Origin: Flavobacteriales bacterium
GTDB taxonomy: Bacteria > Bacteroidota > Bacteroidia > Flavobacteriales > BACL11
Assembly: GCA_018647945.1 (NCBI GenBank)
Contig: JABGSE010000077.1
Location: 1-64,000, forward strand
DNA: 64,000 bases
Reading direction: 5' to 3'
Shown here: one piece after another, positions 1 to 8,069 of the stretch
How positions within the stretch are numbered: the first letter of the stretch is position 1
Layout: every line of letters starts with the position of its first letter
Position numbers and translations under genes: made by a program
Notes under the pieces: generated by a model
Database searches by the model: none
What the model was told of the DNA's origin: nothing
The model's input: the letters and a program-made list of their open reading frames with translations, nothing else

Positions 1-1010
1 ACCATTGTAATAGCTTCTGATTGTGTTGGGTTTACTTTCCCTGGCATAATAGAAGATCCTGGTTCATTTGCAGGAATGATGATCTCTCCAATTCCAGACC
101 TTGGACCTGAAGCCAACATTCTGATGTCATTCGCAATTTTATTTAAAGAAACGGCCAATTGTTTTAATGCTCCATGGCTTTCTACAATAGCATCATGAGC
201 GGCTAAGGCTTCAAATTTATTTTCTGCAGTAATAAATGGAAGTTCTGTAAAATCAGCAATGTATTTTGCTACTAATTCAGAATATCCTTCAGGAGTATTA
301 ATTCCCGTTCCAACTGCTGTTCCTCCTAATGCTAATTCCGAAAGGTGAGAAAGTGTATTATTAAGTGCTTTTAGTCCATGATCTAATTGAGATACATATC
401 CAGAGAATTCTTGACCAAGTGTAAGTGGGGTAGCGTCCATTAGATGAGTTCTACCAATCTTTACAACATTCATGAACTCTTCAGATTTCTTTTGTAGAGT
501 ATTTCTTAATTGCTCCACTCCAGGGATTGTTGTTTCTACTAACATTTTGTAAGAAGTAATATGCATTCCGGTTGGGAAGGTATCGTTGGAGCTTTGAGAT
601 TTATTTACATCATCATTAGGGTGTACTGATTTTTCAGAATCTTCTAAACTTCCACCACCAATTACATGAGATCTGTTAGCAATTACTTCATTAGTATTCA
701 TGTTACTTTGTGTTCCACTTCCTGTTTGCCAAATCACAAGAGGGAATTGGTCGTCATGTTTTCCTTCTAAAATCTCATCACATACTTTTGATATTAAATC
801 TCTTTTTTCGGTAGATAAAACTCCTAGTTCACAATTGGTGTGAGCGGCAGCCTTTTTTAAATAGGCAAATCCATAAATAATTTCTAACGGCATAGATGCT
901 TCACTTCCTATTTTAAAGTTATTTATACTCCTTTGAGTTTGAGCTCCCCAGTATTTTTCTGCAGGAACTTTTACTTCTCCCATTGTATCTTTTTCAATTC
1001 TATAATTCAT
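1..1010 (-). CDS. fumC: Class II fumarate hydratase, 3' end cut by window edge
   Basis: Class II fumarases interconvert fumarate and malate in the TCA cycle as soluble homotetramers. Translating the minus strand from the ATG at 1010 gives a protein beginning [20 protein letters not shown], followed by the family landmarks [11 protein letters not shown], the [14 protein letters not shown] active-site region and, near the window edge, the superfamily signature [13 protein letters not shown]. About 336 codons are visible of a usual 460 or so, so the C-terminal part lies outside the window. Aspartate ammonia-lyase shares the same signatures, but the N-terminus ([15 protein letters not shown]) matches fumarase better. 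A TAnnTTTG-type promoter box lies upstream at 1058-1065 on the minus strand. Confidence 0.93.
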   Translation of the reverse strand, partial: MNYRIEKDTMGEVKVPAEKYWGAQTQRSINNFKIGSEASMPLEIIYGFAYLKKAAAHTNCELGVLSTEKRDLISKVCDEILEGKHDDQFPLVIWQTGSGTQSNMNTNEVIANRSHVIGGGSLEDSEKSVHPNDDVNKSQSSNDTFPTGMHITSYKMLVETTIPGVEQLRNTLQKKSEEFMNVVKIGRTHLMDATPLTLGQEFSGYVSQLDHGLKALNNTLSHLSELALGGTAVGTGINTPEGYSELVAKYIADFTELPFITAENKFEALAAHDAIVESHGALKQLAVSLNKIANDIRMLASGPRSGIGEIIIPANEPGSSIMPGKVNPTQSEAITM

Positions 1011-1057
1011 AACAAAAATGTTTTGATAGTTTTAATTGTTGTTGTTTATTTGCAGTA

Positions 1058-1065
1058 CAAAATTA
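1058..1065 (-). promoter_or_regulatory. Candidate -7 promoter box for fumC
   Basis: The minus strand reads TAATTTTG, matching the Bacteroidetes TAnnTTTG box, 47 nt before the fumC ATG. No clear TTG -33 element was found at the usual distance, so the call rests on the box and its position alone. Confidence 0.45.
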
Positions 1066-1071
1066 ATAATT

Positions 1072-1215
1072 ATGAAATTTCTAGGCTTCCTTATATTTGT
1101 ATTTGTTTTTTTAATGGCTTTTTGGGCTATTATATTTTTAGCTTCTGTTATTCCTTACTTCATTTTTGTGTGGATTAAAGAAGGTAAATTAGAAAAAGAT
1201 CAGATTCCTAATTAA
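1072..1215 (+). CDS. Small single-pass membrane protein (47 aa)
   Basis: This reading frame encodes 47 residues: a short MKF start, a strongly hydrophobic stretch of about 30 residues rich in Phe, Leu, Val and Ile, then a charged tail (WIKEGKLEKDQIPN). The pattern suggests one or two membrane passes with a cytoplasmic hydrophilic tail. It lies between the divergent fumC and the convergent arsC-like gene; its stop codon overlaps the stop of that gene by four bases, so both ends fit a real gene. I do not recognise a family. It could be chance, since AT-rich DNA gives hydrophobic frames easily, but the clean start, charged end and snug position favour a gene. Confidence 0.5.
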   Translation: MKFLGFLIFVFVFLMAFWAIIFLASVIPYFIFVWIKEGKLEKDQIPN

Positions 1216-1553
1216 TTTATTATTTCCAAAACATTTTCTGGAGGTCGTCCAATAATCGCTTTTTCTCCATTTATTACAATTGGTCTTTCCATAATTTTCG
1301 GGTGTTTCACCATTCCCTCAATAATTTCTTTGTCTGTTAAGTCTTTCCCTTTATAATTATCAATCCAAATTTGTTCTTTTTTTCGGACTAATTCAATTGG
1401 ACTGATTCTCAATTTCTCTATTATTTCTTCTAATTCTATAACGCTTAAATTATCTTTTAAGTACTCAATAATCTCAATATTTCCTCCTTTTTCCTGAATC
1501 AGATTTAGGGTCTGTTTACTTTTGCTACATCTTGGATTGTGGTATATTTTCAT
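1212..1553 (-). CDS. arsC: ArsC-family protein (arsenate reductase-like, thioredoxin fold)
   Basis: Glutaredoxin-coupled ArsC proteins reduce arsenate to arsenite through a single catalytic cysteine; many chromosomal relatives (YfgD type) have unproved substrates. The product starts MKIYHNPRCSKSKQT, with the CSKS motif at residue 9 carrying the catalytic Cys, and ends with the family element RPIVINGEKAIIGRPPENVL that holds conserved arginines. The frame could open earlier at 1571, but that would run into the prfB stop region and add a polar MDKNNN not typical of the family, so the ATG at 1553 is preferred (113 aa, the usual length). It lies just downstream of prfB on the same strand. There is no ars operon nearby, so arsenic resistance is not implied by context. 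Confidence 0.8.
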   Translation of the reverse strand: MKIYHNPRCSKSKQTLNLIQEKGGNIEIIEYLKDNLSVIELEEIIEKLRISPIELVRKKEQIWIDNYKGKDLTDKEIIEGMVKHPKIMERPIVINGEKAIIGRPPENVLEIIN

Positions 1554-1557
1554 ATTG

Positions 1558-2646
1558 TTATTTTTGTCCAAACTCCATTAAGTAACTCTTTATAAACGGA
1601 TTTAATTCTCCATCTAATACGGCATCCGGATTTGTTGATTCAAGATTTGTTCTTAAATCTTTTACCATTTTATAGGGGTGAAGTACATAGTTTCGTATTT
1701 GAGAACCCCATTCTATTTTCTTTTTATTTCCTTCTAACTTATCTTTCTCATCCTGAATTTTCCTGATTTCTAATTCGTAAAGTTGAGATTTTAAAAGTTG
1801 TAGTGCTTTTGCTTTATTTTCTAACTGTGATCGGGATTCAGAGTTTTCAATTGTAATTCCAGTTGGTCCGTGTTTTAACCTTACTGCCGATTCTGTTTTA
1901 TTTACACCTTGCCCACCCGCACCACTTGCTCTAAATGTGTCCCAGCTTATTTCAGATGGATCAATTTTAATTTCAATAGAGTCATCCGCTAAAGGATAAA
2001 CAAATACAGAAGCAAAAGAGGTGTGTCTTTTTGCATTAGAATCAAATGGAGAAATTCTGACTAAGCGGTGGACTCCATTTTCTCCTTTTAAATTTCCAAA
2101 TGCGAAATCTCCTTCAAACTCTAATGTCACGGATTTTATTCCTGCAGTATCTGCTTTTTGGAAATCGAGTTCCTTTATTTTAAATCCGTTTTTTTCTCCC
2201 CACATCAAATACATTCTCATTATCATTTCTGCCCAATCTTGGCTTTCAGTCCCTCCTGCTCCTGGGTTTATGGTCATTACAGCCGACATGTTGTCTTCTT
2301 CTGCACTTAACATGTTTTTAAACTCTAAATTTTCTAAGGACTTTAAACAAATTTTATACTGACTTTCTAATTCTTCTTCTGTACATTCACCTTCTTTTAT
2401 AAATTCTTCTAAAATTTTAAGTTCGTCAATTTCAGTTTTTACTTTATTGTAGGAATTAACCCAAATTTTAACTTTACTAATTTGTTTTAATGTTTTTTCT
2501 GCTTCTTTTGGATTATCCCAAAAGTTATTTTGATGAGATATTTTTTCTAATTCTGCAATTTTAGTTTCTTTTATTTCAATAGAAAGAAATTTATACAAAT
2601 CATCTAATCTGTTTTGTAGTCCTGATATTTGTTCGGAAGAAATCAT
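1558..2646 (-). CDS. prfB: Peptide chain release factor 2, without the usual programmed frameshift
   Basis: RF2 recognises UAA and UGA stop codons and triggers peptide release in the ribosome. The 362-residue frame has the RF2 recognition tripeptide SPF at 199-201 and the catalytic GGQ at 244-246, inside GAGGQGVNKTESAV. Most bacterial prfB genes carry an in-frame UGA near codon 25, read through by a +1 shift as autoregulation. Here the corresponding site reads CTT TCT ATT (2586-2578), with no stop and no upstream AGGGGG-like element, so the protein is made from one continuous frame. recX lies upstream and the arsC-like gene downstream on the same strand. Confidence 0.96.
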   Translation of the reverse strand: MISSEQISGLQNRLDDLYKFLSIEIKETKIAELEKISHQNNFWDNPKEAEKTLKQISKVKIWVNSYNKVKTEIDELKILEEFIKEGECTEEELESQYKICLKSLENLEFKNMLSAEEDNMSAVMTINPGAGGTESQDWAEMIMRMYLMWGEKNGFKIKELDFQKADTAGIKSVTLEFEGDFAFGNLKGENGVHRLVRISPFDSNAKRHTSFASVFVYPLADDSIEIKIDPSEISWDTFRASGAGGQGVNKTESAVRLKHGPTGITIENSESRSQLENKAKALQLLKSQLYELEIRKIQDEKDKLEGNKKKIEWGSQIRNYVLHPYKMVKDLRTNLESTNPDAVLDGELNPFIKSYLMEFGQK

Positions 2647-2659
2647 TTGTCAAAAATAC

Positions 2660-3130
2660 TTATTTATCTTTGTTAATTAACTCCCAAATCAGATTGCTTT
2701 CAAATCCTTTTTGTTGTAAGTATTTGGATATTTTCCCATTGCGGATAAACTTATTTTTTTCTTTTAAGGAATCTCTCTTCTTTTCGTATAATTGTTGTAA
2801 AGTGTTCAGGTATTCTTTATCCTCTATTTGTAATAATCCTTTATTAATACAGATTTCAGAAATCTTTTTTATTTTTAGTTCGTTCTTAATTTTTATTTTC
2901 CCCCATCTTTTTATTCTAAATTTCCCTCTACAAAAGGACTCAGAAAACCTTAATTCATTAATGAATTGTTCACTTATTAAATCAAGTATTATCATCTCAA
3001 TAGTACTCTTCATCAATCCCCATTCATTTAATTTTTTCTCAACATCCCATTGGCATCTGTCTTGTAAAGCGCAGTACGATTGAATTCTTTCAATCGCTTC
3101 TTTTATATTATAAACCCTGTTTTTTTGCAC
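2660..3130 (-). CDS. recX: Regulatory protein RecX
   Basis: RecX proteins bind RecA filaments and limit recombinase activity. The 156-residue product is of usual length, with the helical three-repeat layout of the family: CALQDRCQWDVEKKLNEWG near the N-terminus (the CxxxDxSxxEVxxKL-like repeat), a central LISEQFINELRFSESFCRGK segment (the FI(D/N)ExRYAxxFVxxK signature) and a C-terminal LQQKGFESNLIWELI. It is 13 bases upstream of prfB on the same strand and probably cotranscribed. recA itself is not in the window. Pairing recX with prfB is an arrangement seen here rather than one I can call general. Confidence 0.9.
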   Translation of the reverse strand: MQKNRVYNIKEAIERIQSYCALQDRCQWDVEKKLNEWGLMKSTIEMIILDLISEQFINELRFSESFCRGKFRIKRWGKIKIKNELKIKKISEICINKGLLQIEDKEYLNTLQQLYEKKRDSLKEKNKFIRNGKISKYLQQKGFESNLIWELINKDK

Positions 3131-3162
3131 CTCCCAAAATTACATAATAAGTTTATTAATTC

Positions 3163-3170
3163 TATTTTTG
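3163..3170 (+). promoter_or_regulatory. Candidate -7 box directly before the MFS gene at 3176
   Basis: TATTTTTG fits TAnnTTTG and ends only 5 nt before the chosen ATG at 3176. If it is used, the transcript would start at or almost at the start codon. No well-placed TTG -33 element was found. Confidence 0.4.
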
Positions 3171-3175
3171 TCGGA

Positions 3176-4456
3176 ATGAAAAATAAATCGGCTATAACAT
3201 TATTATTTGTATCTAATATTATTTCTGGTTTCGCTCAAGGAATTAGTATGATGGCGATACCTTGGTATTTTATAGAAATTGTAAATGAACCATCTTTATT
3301 TGCATTTGCTTATGCAATAATTACTTTCCTGACTTTGTTTTGGGGATTGTATGCTGGAACAATAATTGATAGATACCCCAGAAAAACGGTATTTATTATT
3401 ACTAATATTATTTGTGGAACTATAATAGCTACCGTTGCTGCTTCTGGATATTATTTGGGAGATGTGAACCATTATTTGGTGCTTTTGGTTTTTGGAGTTA
3501 CCATATTTAATTACAATATTCATTACCCGAATTTGTATGCTTTTGGGCAGGAAATTACAGAGCAAAGAAATTATGGTAAATTAAATTCTTATATTGAAAT
3601 TCAGGGACAAGTTACGAGCATGATGGCGGGGGCATTTGCTGCTATTCTTCTTTCAGGGAGTTTAAATAATGAGTTTGTTATTGCAGGAATTTCAATTCCT
3701 TTACCTTTTAATATTGAGCCTTGGAGTATTCAAAAAGTATTTTTGATGGATGCGATTACTTATTTTATTGGGGTAGGGATTTTCTTTTTTATTCGATATA
3801 CTCCAATTTCTACAAAAGAAATACATAAAGGCACATTATTTACTAGGTTAAAAGGAGGGTTTGCCTATTTGAAACAGAATAGAAGTATCTTTTATTTTGG
3901 AGTTTTTTCCTATATGTTGTTTGCTTTTACTTTGGTTGAAGTACATGTTCTTTTACCTGGATATGTAAAAAGATTTTTGAAAGAATCTGTGAATGTATAT
4001 GCATCTGCAGAGGTTTATTATTCCTTTGGAGCCATATTGGCAGGAATATTGATTTTTAGAATTTTCCAGAAATACAGCGCCTATCTTGGTGTGGTCTTTT
4101 TAATGATTACAGTAAGTTTCGCTTTTCTGAGTATGTCTTTTTATGAGAATATTTGGCTCTTCTTTTTAGCAAATTTAGTGTTGGGAATTTGCAATGCTGG
4201 AGTACGGATTTTAAGGACAACTTATTTATTTACTCATGTCCCAAATAATGTAATTGGGAGGGCAAATAGTTTGTTTAGTTCAATAAATGTACTTGTCCGT
4301 TCTCTAATGATTTTCTTTTTTTCATTACCTTTTTTTCTGGAAGGAAACAATATAAGATGGGGATATTTTATAGGGGCAATCTTTGTAGTTCTATCTGTTT
4401 TTCCTTTATTATTGAGTTACAAAAAGGAGAAGAAAATAGTCAATAAAACTACTTAA
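3176..4456 (+). CDS. Major facilitator superfamily transporter
   Basis: The product is a 426-residue polytopic membrane protein with about twelve hydrophobic segments, starting MKNKSAITLLFVSNIISGFAQ. The loop between helices 2 and 3 contains GTIIDRYPRKTV, the MFS motif A (GxxxDRxxRR-like). Overall pattern resembles the enterobactin exporter/permease-like (MFS_3) group, but the substrate cannot be read from sequence. The open frame begins 32 codons earlier at 3080, inside recX; the ATG at 3176 is preferred because it directly precedes the first membrane helix and follows a promoter box. Its 3' end overlaps that of the convergent RNase G gene by 8 bp. Confidence 0.85.
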   Translation: MKNKSAITLLFVSNIISGFAQGISMMAIPWYFIEIVNEPSLFAFAYAIITFLTLFWGLYAGTIIDRYPRKTVFIITNIICGTIIATVAASGYYLGDVNHYLVLLVFGVTIFNYNIHYPNLYAFGQEITEQRNYGKLNSYIEIQGQVTSMMAGAFAAILLSGSLNNEFVIAGISIPLPFNIEPWSIQKVFLMDAITYFIGVGIFFFIRYTPISTKEIHKGTLFTRLKGGFAYLKQNRSIFYFGVFSYMLFAFTLVEVHVLLPGYVKRFLKESVNVYASAEVYYSFGAILAGILIFRIFQKYSAYLGVVFLMITVSFAFLSMSFYENIWLFFLANLVLGICNAGVRILRTTYLFTHVPNNVIGRANSLFSSINVLVRSLMIFFFSLPFFLEGNNIRWGYFIGAIFVVLSVFPLLLSYKKEKKIVNKTT

Positions 4457-5978
4457 CTACACTATATTGTAAAAGGTGTAATCTTTCATCAGAAATTATG
4501 ATAATTTTTCTGTCGTACTTTTTTGCCCAATTGTGTCTGATTGAAGAGAAAAATAATCCTTTGTTTATATGAGAGGCTACAAATGGGTGTGTGGCAATTT
4601 TAATTTCACCTTTTTGTATTTTAGTTAAGTTCCCTATTTTATTCTCAATTGTATCTACTAAAAGTAAACTTGAGTCAATCTTACCATTGCCTGTACACAT
4701 TGGACATTTCTCTCTGGTATCAATGTTCATTTCTGGACGAACTCTTTGTCTAGTAATTTGCATTAAACCAAATTTCGTAAGTGGTAAAATATTATGTTTG
4801 GCTTTGTCGGTTGACATCCCCTCTGTTAATTTATCGAAAATTAATTTTCTGTTTGTAGCATTCTTCTGATCAATAAAATCAACAATTATAATTCCTCCCA
4901 TATCTCTAAGTCGGAGCTGTCTTGCAACTTCTTCAGCTGCAATCAGATTAACCGCTAAAGCATTTGCTTCCTGATTTTTTTTTGAATCTACTTTTTTCCC
5001 ACTGTTTACATCTATTACATGTAAGGCTTCAGTGTGTTCAATTACCAAATAAGTTCCGTTTTTCATTGTAGCAGTTTTTCCGAACGAACCTTTTATTTGT
5101 TTTGTAATTCCTAATTCTTGAAAAACTGGAGCCTCTCCTTTGTATAGTTTCACTATTTTTTCTTGTTCTGGTGCGATTCTTGATAAATATTCTTTTAGTT
5201 CCAAATATAATTCCTGATTATTTATATGAATGTTACTGAATTCTGAATTCAATAAATCTCTCAAGATTGCAGAAGATCGGTTAAGTTCACCTAATATTTT
5301 ATCTTTTACTTGGGCTTTTTGTAGTTTTTTGAATATTGTCTGCCACTTTTTGTACAAATTTTTCAAATCTCTATCTAGTTCTGCCACTTTTTTGTTTTCC
5401 GCAACGGTTCTTATTATTACTCCAAATCCTTGTGGCCTTATACTCTGAATTAATTTTCTTAATCGGGATCTTTCTTCTTTGCTTCCAATTTTTTGAGACA
5501 TGGAAATTCTATCAGAAAATGGAATTAAAACCATGTACCTTCCAGCCAAGGAAATTTCGGTTGTAAGTCTTGGTCCTTTGGAAGAGATAGATTCTTTGGA
5601 TACTTGAACTAAAATTTGGTCTCCAGAAGATAATACTTCTTTTACCTGTCCGTGTTTATCGGTGTCTTTTTCCCTTTTGAAGTTCTTTAAAGAAGCGGTA
5701 TTAAGTTTTTTATCTAATACCTTTTTGGTAAATTTATTAAAAGAATTTACCTGTGACCCTAAATCTAAGTAGTGAAGAAAACCATCTTTTTCGTGCCCAA
5801 CACCAATAAATGCAGCGTTTAGCCCGGAAACGATTTTTTTTACTTTTCCTAGGTAAATATCTCCAACTGAATAATCATTATCATGATTTTCTTTGTGAAG
5901 CTCTATTAATTTTCCATCTTTTAAAAGGGCAATTACAACTTCAGTTGATCGAGAATCAATTACAAGTTCAAATTTCAT
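4449..5978 (-). CDS. rng: Ribonuclease G/E family endoribonuclease
   Basis: RNase G cleaves single-stranded RNA at AU-rich sites and matures the 5' end of 16S rRNA. The 509-residue product has an N-terminal S1-like domain (GDIYLGKVKKIVSGLNAAFI, about residues 40-60), then the DNase I-like catalytic domain with both metal-binding aspartates in HVIDVNSGK and IIIVDFIDQ, and the zinc-link CPMCTG near residue 430. Length matches RNase G; the long scaffold tail of enterobacterial RNase E is absent. It is followed upstream (on the minus strand) by a 29-codon basic peptide gene and an HU gene, a setting conserved in Flavobacteriia as far as I know. Confidence 0.95.
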   Translation of the reverse strand: MKFELVIDSRSTEVVIALLKDGKLIELHKENHDNDYSVGDIYLGKVKKIVSGLNAAFIGVGHEKDGFLHYLDLGSQVNSFNKFTKKVLDKKLNTASLKNFKREKDTDKHGQVKEVLSSGDQILVQVSKESISSKGPRLTTEISLAGRYMVLIPFSDRISMSQKIGSKEERSRLRKLIQSIRPQGFGVIIRTVAENKKVAELDRDLKNLYKKWQTIFKKLQKAQVKDKILGELNRSSAILRDLLNSEFSNIHINNQELYLELKEYLSRIAPEQEKIVKLYKGEAPVFQELGITKQIKGSFGKTATMKNGTYLVIEHTEALHVIDVNSGKKVDSKKNQEANALAVNLIAAEEVARQLRLRDMGGIIIVDFIDQKNATNRKLIFDKLTEGMSTDKAKHNILPLTKFGLMQITRQRVRPEMNIDTREKCPMCTGNGKIDSSLLLVDTIENKIGNLTKIQKGEIKIATHPFVASHINKGLFFSSIRHNWAKKYDRKIIIISDERLHLLQYSVVK

Positions 5979-6011
5979 ATATGAAATTATTAATTAAGAA
6001 GACGATTAAGT

Positions 6012-6101
6012 CTACTTATTCTTGTGTCTATTTTTTCTTAAACGCTTTTTACGTTTATGAGTTGCAATTTTTTTTGCCTTCTTCTTTTTTGCTCCTGACA
6101 T
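6012..6101 (-). CDS. 29-residue Lys/Arg-rich peptide, possible small ribosomal protein
   Basis: The minus strand between rng and the HU gene holds a 29-codon frame, ATG at 6101 to TAG at 6012. The peptide opens MSGAKKKKAKKIATHKRKKR and closes with LRKNRHKNK: 18 of 29 residues are Lys, Arg or His and there is no acidic residue. This composition is typical of tiny ribosomal proteins such as bTHX or bL36. Cryo-EM of the Flavobacterium johnsoniae ribosome revealed a new protein named bL38; whether this gene is that protein is my guess and not shown here. The frame is short but its composition, position and the lack of any other gene in the 157-bp gap argue it is real. Confidence 0.65.
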   Translation of the reverse strand: MSGAKKKKAKKIATHKRKKRLRKNRHKNK

Positions 6102-6135
6102 ATCTTAATTTTTGTTTAAGCAGAATTCTGCTTTG

Positions 6136-6420
6136 TTATTTTATATTGTTTTTCACCTCATTTTTAAAAACCTTGGAAGGTTTGAAAAATGGAATATGGT
6201 GAGCTGGAATAATAATTGTTGTATTTTTTGAAATATTTCTTCCTGTTTTTTCTTTCCTTTCTTTTGCTAAAAATGTTCCAAATCCTCTCAAGAAAACTGA
6301 TTCTTCATTTTTTATTGAATCTTTTATTTCGGCCATTAAAGATTCTACAACTGCTATTGTTGTTGTTTTTTCAATACCAGTTTTTTCAGATATCTTGCTT
6401 ACAATTTCTGCTTTTGTCAT
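6136..6420 (-). CDS. HU/IHF family DNA-binding protein
   Basis: HU proteins bend and compact DNA as dimers. The 94-residue product starts MTKAEIVSKISEKTG and carries the DNA-binding arm region LRGFGTFLAKERKEKTGRN, followed by the IPAHHIPFFKPSK beta-arm end that corresponds to the conserved FKPGK motif. Length is standard (90-100). It lies upstream of the basic peptide gene and rng on the same strand and diverges from mutY. The variant sequence at the arm (NTTIIIPAHHI in place of NPQTGE) is common among Bacteroidetes paralogues, so it may be one of several HU copies in the genome. Confidence 0.93.
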   Translation of the reverse strand: MTKAEIVSKISEKTGIEKTTTIAVVESLMAEIKDSIKNEESVFLRGFGTFLAKERKEKTGRNISKNTTIIIPAHHIPFFKPSKVFKNEVKNNIK

Positions 6421-6554
6421 TTTTTAGTAAATATATAGTTTGTTAATTTATTATTCTCCCTATTTTTGGGTTCGCAAATATATTAAAAATACAATAAAAA
6501 GACACAGCATTGTATTCTTTTTTTTATTTGCATAATATTAATATTCAATCAATT

Positions 6555-7598
6555 ATGTATTTTTCAAATTCGATAATAAGCTGGTATAATAAAAATGCAA
6601 GAGAATTGCCTTGGCGTAATACGGTGAATCCTTATAAAATTTGGCTTTCGGAAATTATTTTACAACAAACAAGAGTCAGTCAGGGATTACCTTATTATCT
6701 TAAATTTATAGAGAATTTTCCAACAATTAATCATCTTGCTTCTGCATCCGAAAATCAGGTGATGAAATTATGGCAAGGACTAGGTTATTATTCCAGAGCA
6801 AGAAACATGCATTTTACTGCAAAATATATTGTTCAATATTACAATTCTCAGTTCCCTGAAAACTACAATGAGATTTTAAAATTGAAAGGAATAGGAGAGT
6901 ATACCGCTGCGGCAATCTCATCTTTTTGTTTTGATTTGCCTCATGCTGTTGTTGATGGAAATGTTATTCGAATTTTAAGTAGATATTTTGGAATAGAAAT
7001 TCCATACGACACTTCTGAAGGTAAAAAAATATTTAAAAATCTAGCAGAGAGGGAGTTGAATGTTGATTTATCGGCAATTCATAATCAGTCAATAATGGAA
7101 TTTGGAGCTTTGCAATGTGTACCAAAATCACCAAATTGTTCTGTTTGTACTTTAAGTGAAAATTGCATGGCTTTTAACTCAAATTTGATAGACTTATTAC
7201 CGCTTAAAAGTAAAAAAATAAGTGTTAAAAAAAGATATTTCAATTATTTGATTATTGAAAATGAGGACTCAACATTTTTGCAAAAACGCAATAGTGGAAT
7301 TTGGAAATCCTTGTATGAATTCCCTCTTATTGAAGGAGATTTTACAGAAGAAAAACTACTTAAATCTGATGAGTTTGATGAAATATTACAAAATTCAGAC
7401 TTTACAATTGGTTTTGTTTCCAAACAGGTAACACATCAACTTACACACCAAACTATTTTTGCGAAATTTTGGCACATTAAAGTTTCTTCTTTTCAAAATA
7501 AGAAATATAAAGAGGTAAATTGGGATTGTTTTATCGACTTTCCTATCCCCAGATTGATAGATAAATACTTGAAAAATATTGAAAAAGTTACTAATTAA
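6555..7598 (+). CDS. mutY: Adenine DNA glycosylase MutY
   Basis: MutY removes adenine mispaired with 8-oxoguanine. The 347-residue product has the catalytic Glu33 in SEIILQQTRV, the helix-hairpin-helix LKGIGEYTAAAI, the catalytic Asp in VDGNVIRI, and the [4Fe-4S] ligands in CVPKSPNCSVCTLSENC. The C-terminal third is a NUDIX-like domain that senses the oxidised guanine. The frame is open from 6510, but the ATG at 6555 puts MYFSNSIISWYN directly before the helical domain as in homologues. It begins the run mutY-ssb-gldE-gldD, all on the plus strand. Confidence 0.95.
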   Translation: MYFSNSIISWYNKNARELPWRNTVNPYKIWLSEIILQQTRVSQGLPYYLKFIENFPTINHLASASENQVMKLWQGLGYYSRARNMHFTAKYIVQYYNSQFPENYNEILKLKGIGEYTAAAISSFCFDLPHAVVDGNVIRILSRYFGIEIPYDTSEGKKIFKNLAERELNVDLSAIHNQSIMEFGALQCVPKSPNCSVCTLSENCMAFNSNLIDLLPLKSKKISVKKRYFNYLIIENEDSTFLQKRNSGIWKSLYEFPLIEGDFTEEKLLKSDEFDEILQNSDFTIGFVSKQVTHQLTHQTIFAKFWHIKVSSFQNKKYKEVNWDCFIDFPIPRLIDKYLKNIEKVTN

Positions 7599-7611
7599 TT
7601 CCCTATATTTG
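7579..7611 (+). promoter_or_regulatory. Promoter of ssb (TTG, 22 bp, TATATTTG)
   Basis: TTG at 7579-7581 is followed after 22 bp by TATATTTG at 7604-7611, matching the Bacteroidetes -33/-7 pattern, 16 nt before the ssb ATG. The -33 element lies within the end of mutY, so ssb, gldE and gldD can be expressed apart from mutY. Confidence 0.65.
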
Positions 7612-7627
7612 TGAAAAAATAATAGTT

Positions 7628-8056
7628 ATGGCAGGAGTAAATAAAGTTATATTAGTTGGAAATTTAGGAAAGGATCCAGAAATAAGACATTTGGACACAG
7701 GAGTGGCAGTGGCAAATTTTTCGTTAGCAACTACCGAATCGTACAAAAATAAAAGTGGTGAAAGAGTAAGTAATACAGAGTGGCACAATGTGGTACTTTG
7801 GAGAGGTCTTGCAGAGCTTGCAGAAAAATATTTGAAAAAAGGCAATTCTGTTTATATTGAAGGGAAAATTAGTACCAGAAAATGGGAAGATAAAGAAGGA
7901 AATACAAGATACTCAACCGATATAATTGCTGATAAAATGACCATGCTTGGCTCCAAATCGGATAATGAATCTTCTAATCCAAAAGAAGAACCTTCTGAAA
8001 CAATAAATTCGGAAGTTCCGTCACAAGATGATAGTAAAGGAGATCTACCATTTTAA
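7628..8056 (+). CDS. ssb: Single-stranded DNA-binding protein
   Basis: SSB coats single-stranded DNA during replication and repair. The 142-residue product has the OB-fold start MAGVNKVILVGNLGKDPEIR, the central EWHNVVLW segment and, after a polar disordered linker, the acidic C-terminal tip DDSKGDLPF through which SSB recruits partner proteins. It has its own promoter (7579-7611) and is followed after 13 bases by gldE, a linkage seen across gliding Flavobacteriia. Confidence 0.97.
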   Translation: MAGVNKVILVGNLGKDPEIRHLDTGVAVANFSLATTESYKNKSGERVSNTEWHNVVLWRGLAELAEKYLKKGNSVYIEGKISTRKWEDKEGNTRYSTDIIADKMTMLGSKSDNESSNPKEEPSETINSEVPSQDDSKGDLPF

Positions 8057-8069
8057 TATATAAAATACT

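Noticed and set aside
933-1178. 81-residue plus-strand frame over the start of fumC
   Set aside because: It lies antisense to the clear fumC coding sequence and in a different frame from the small membrane protein at 1072; composition is that of a shadow frame.
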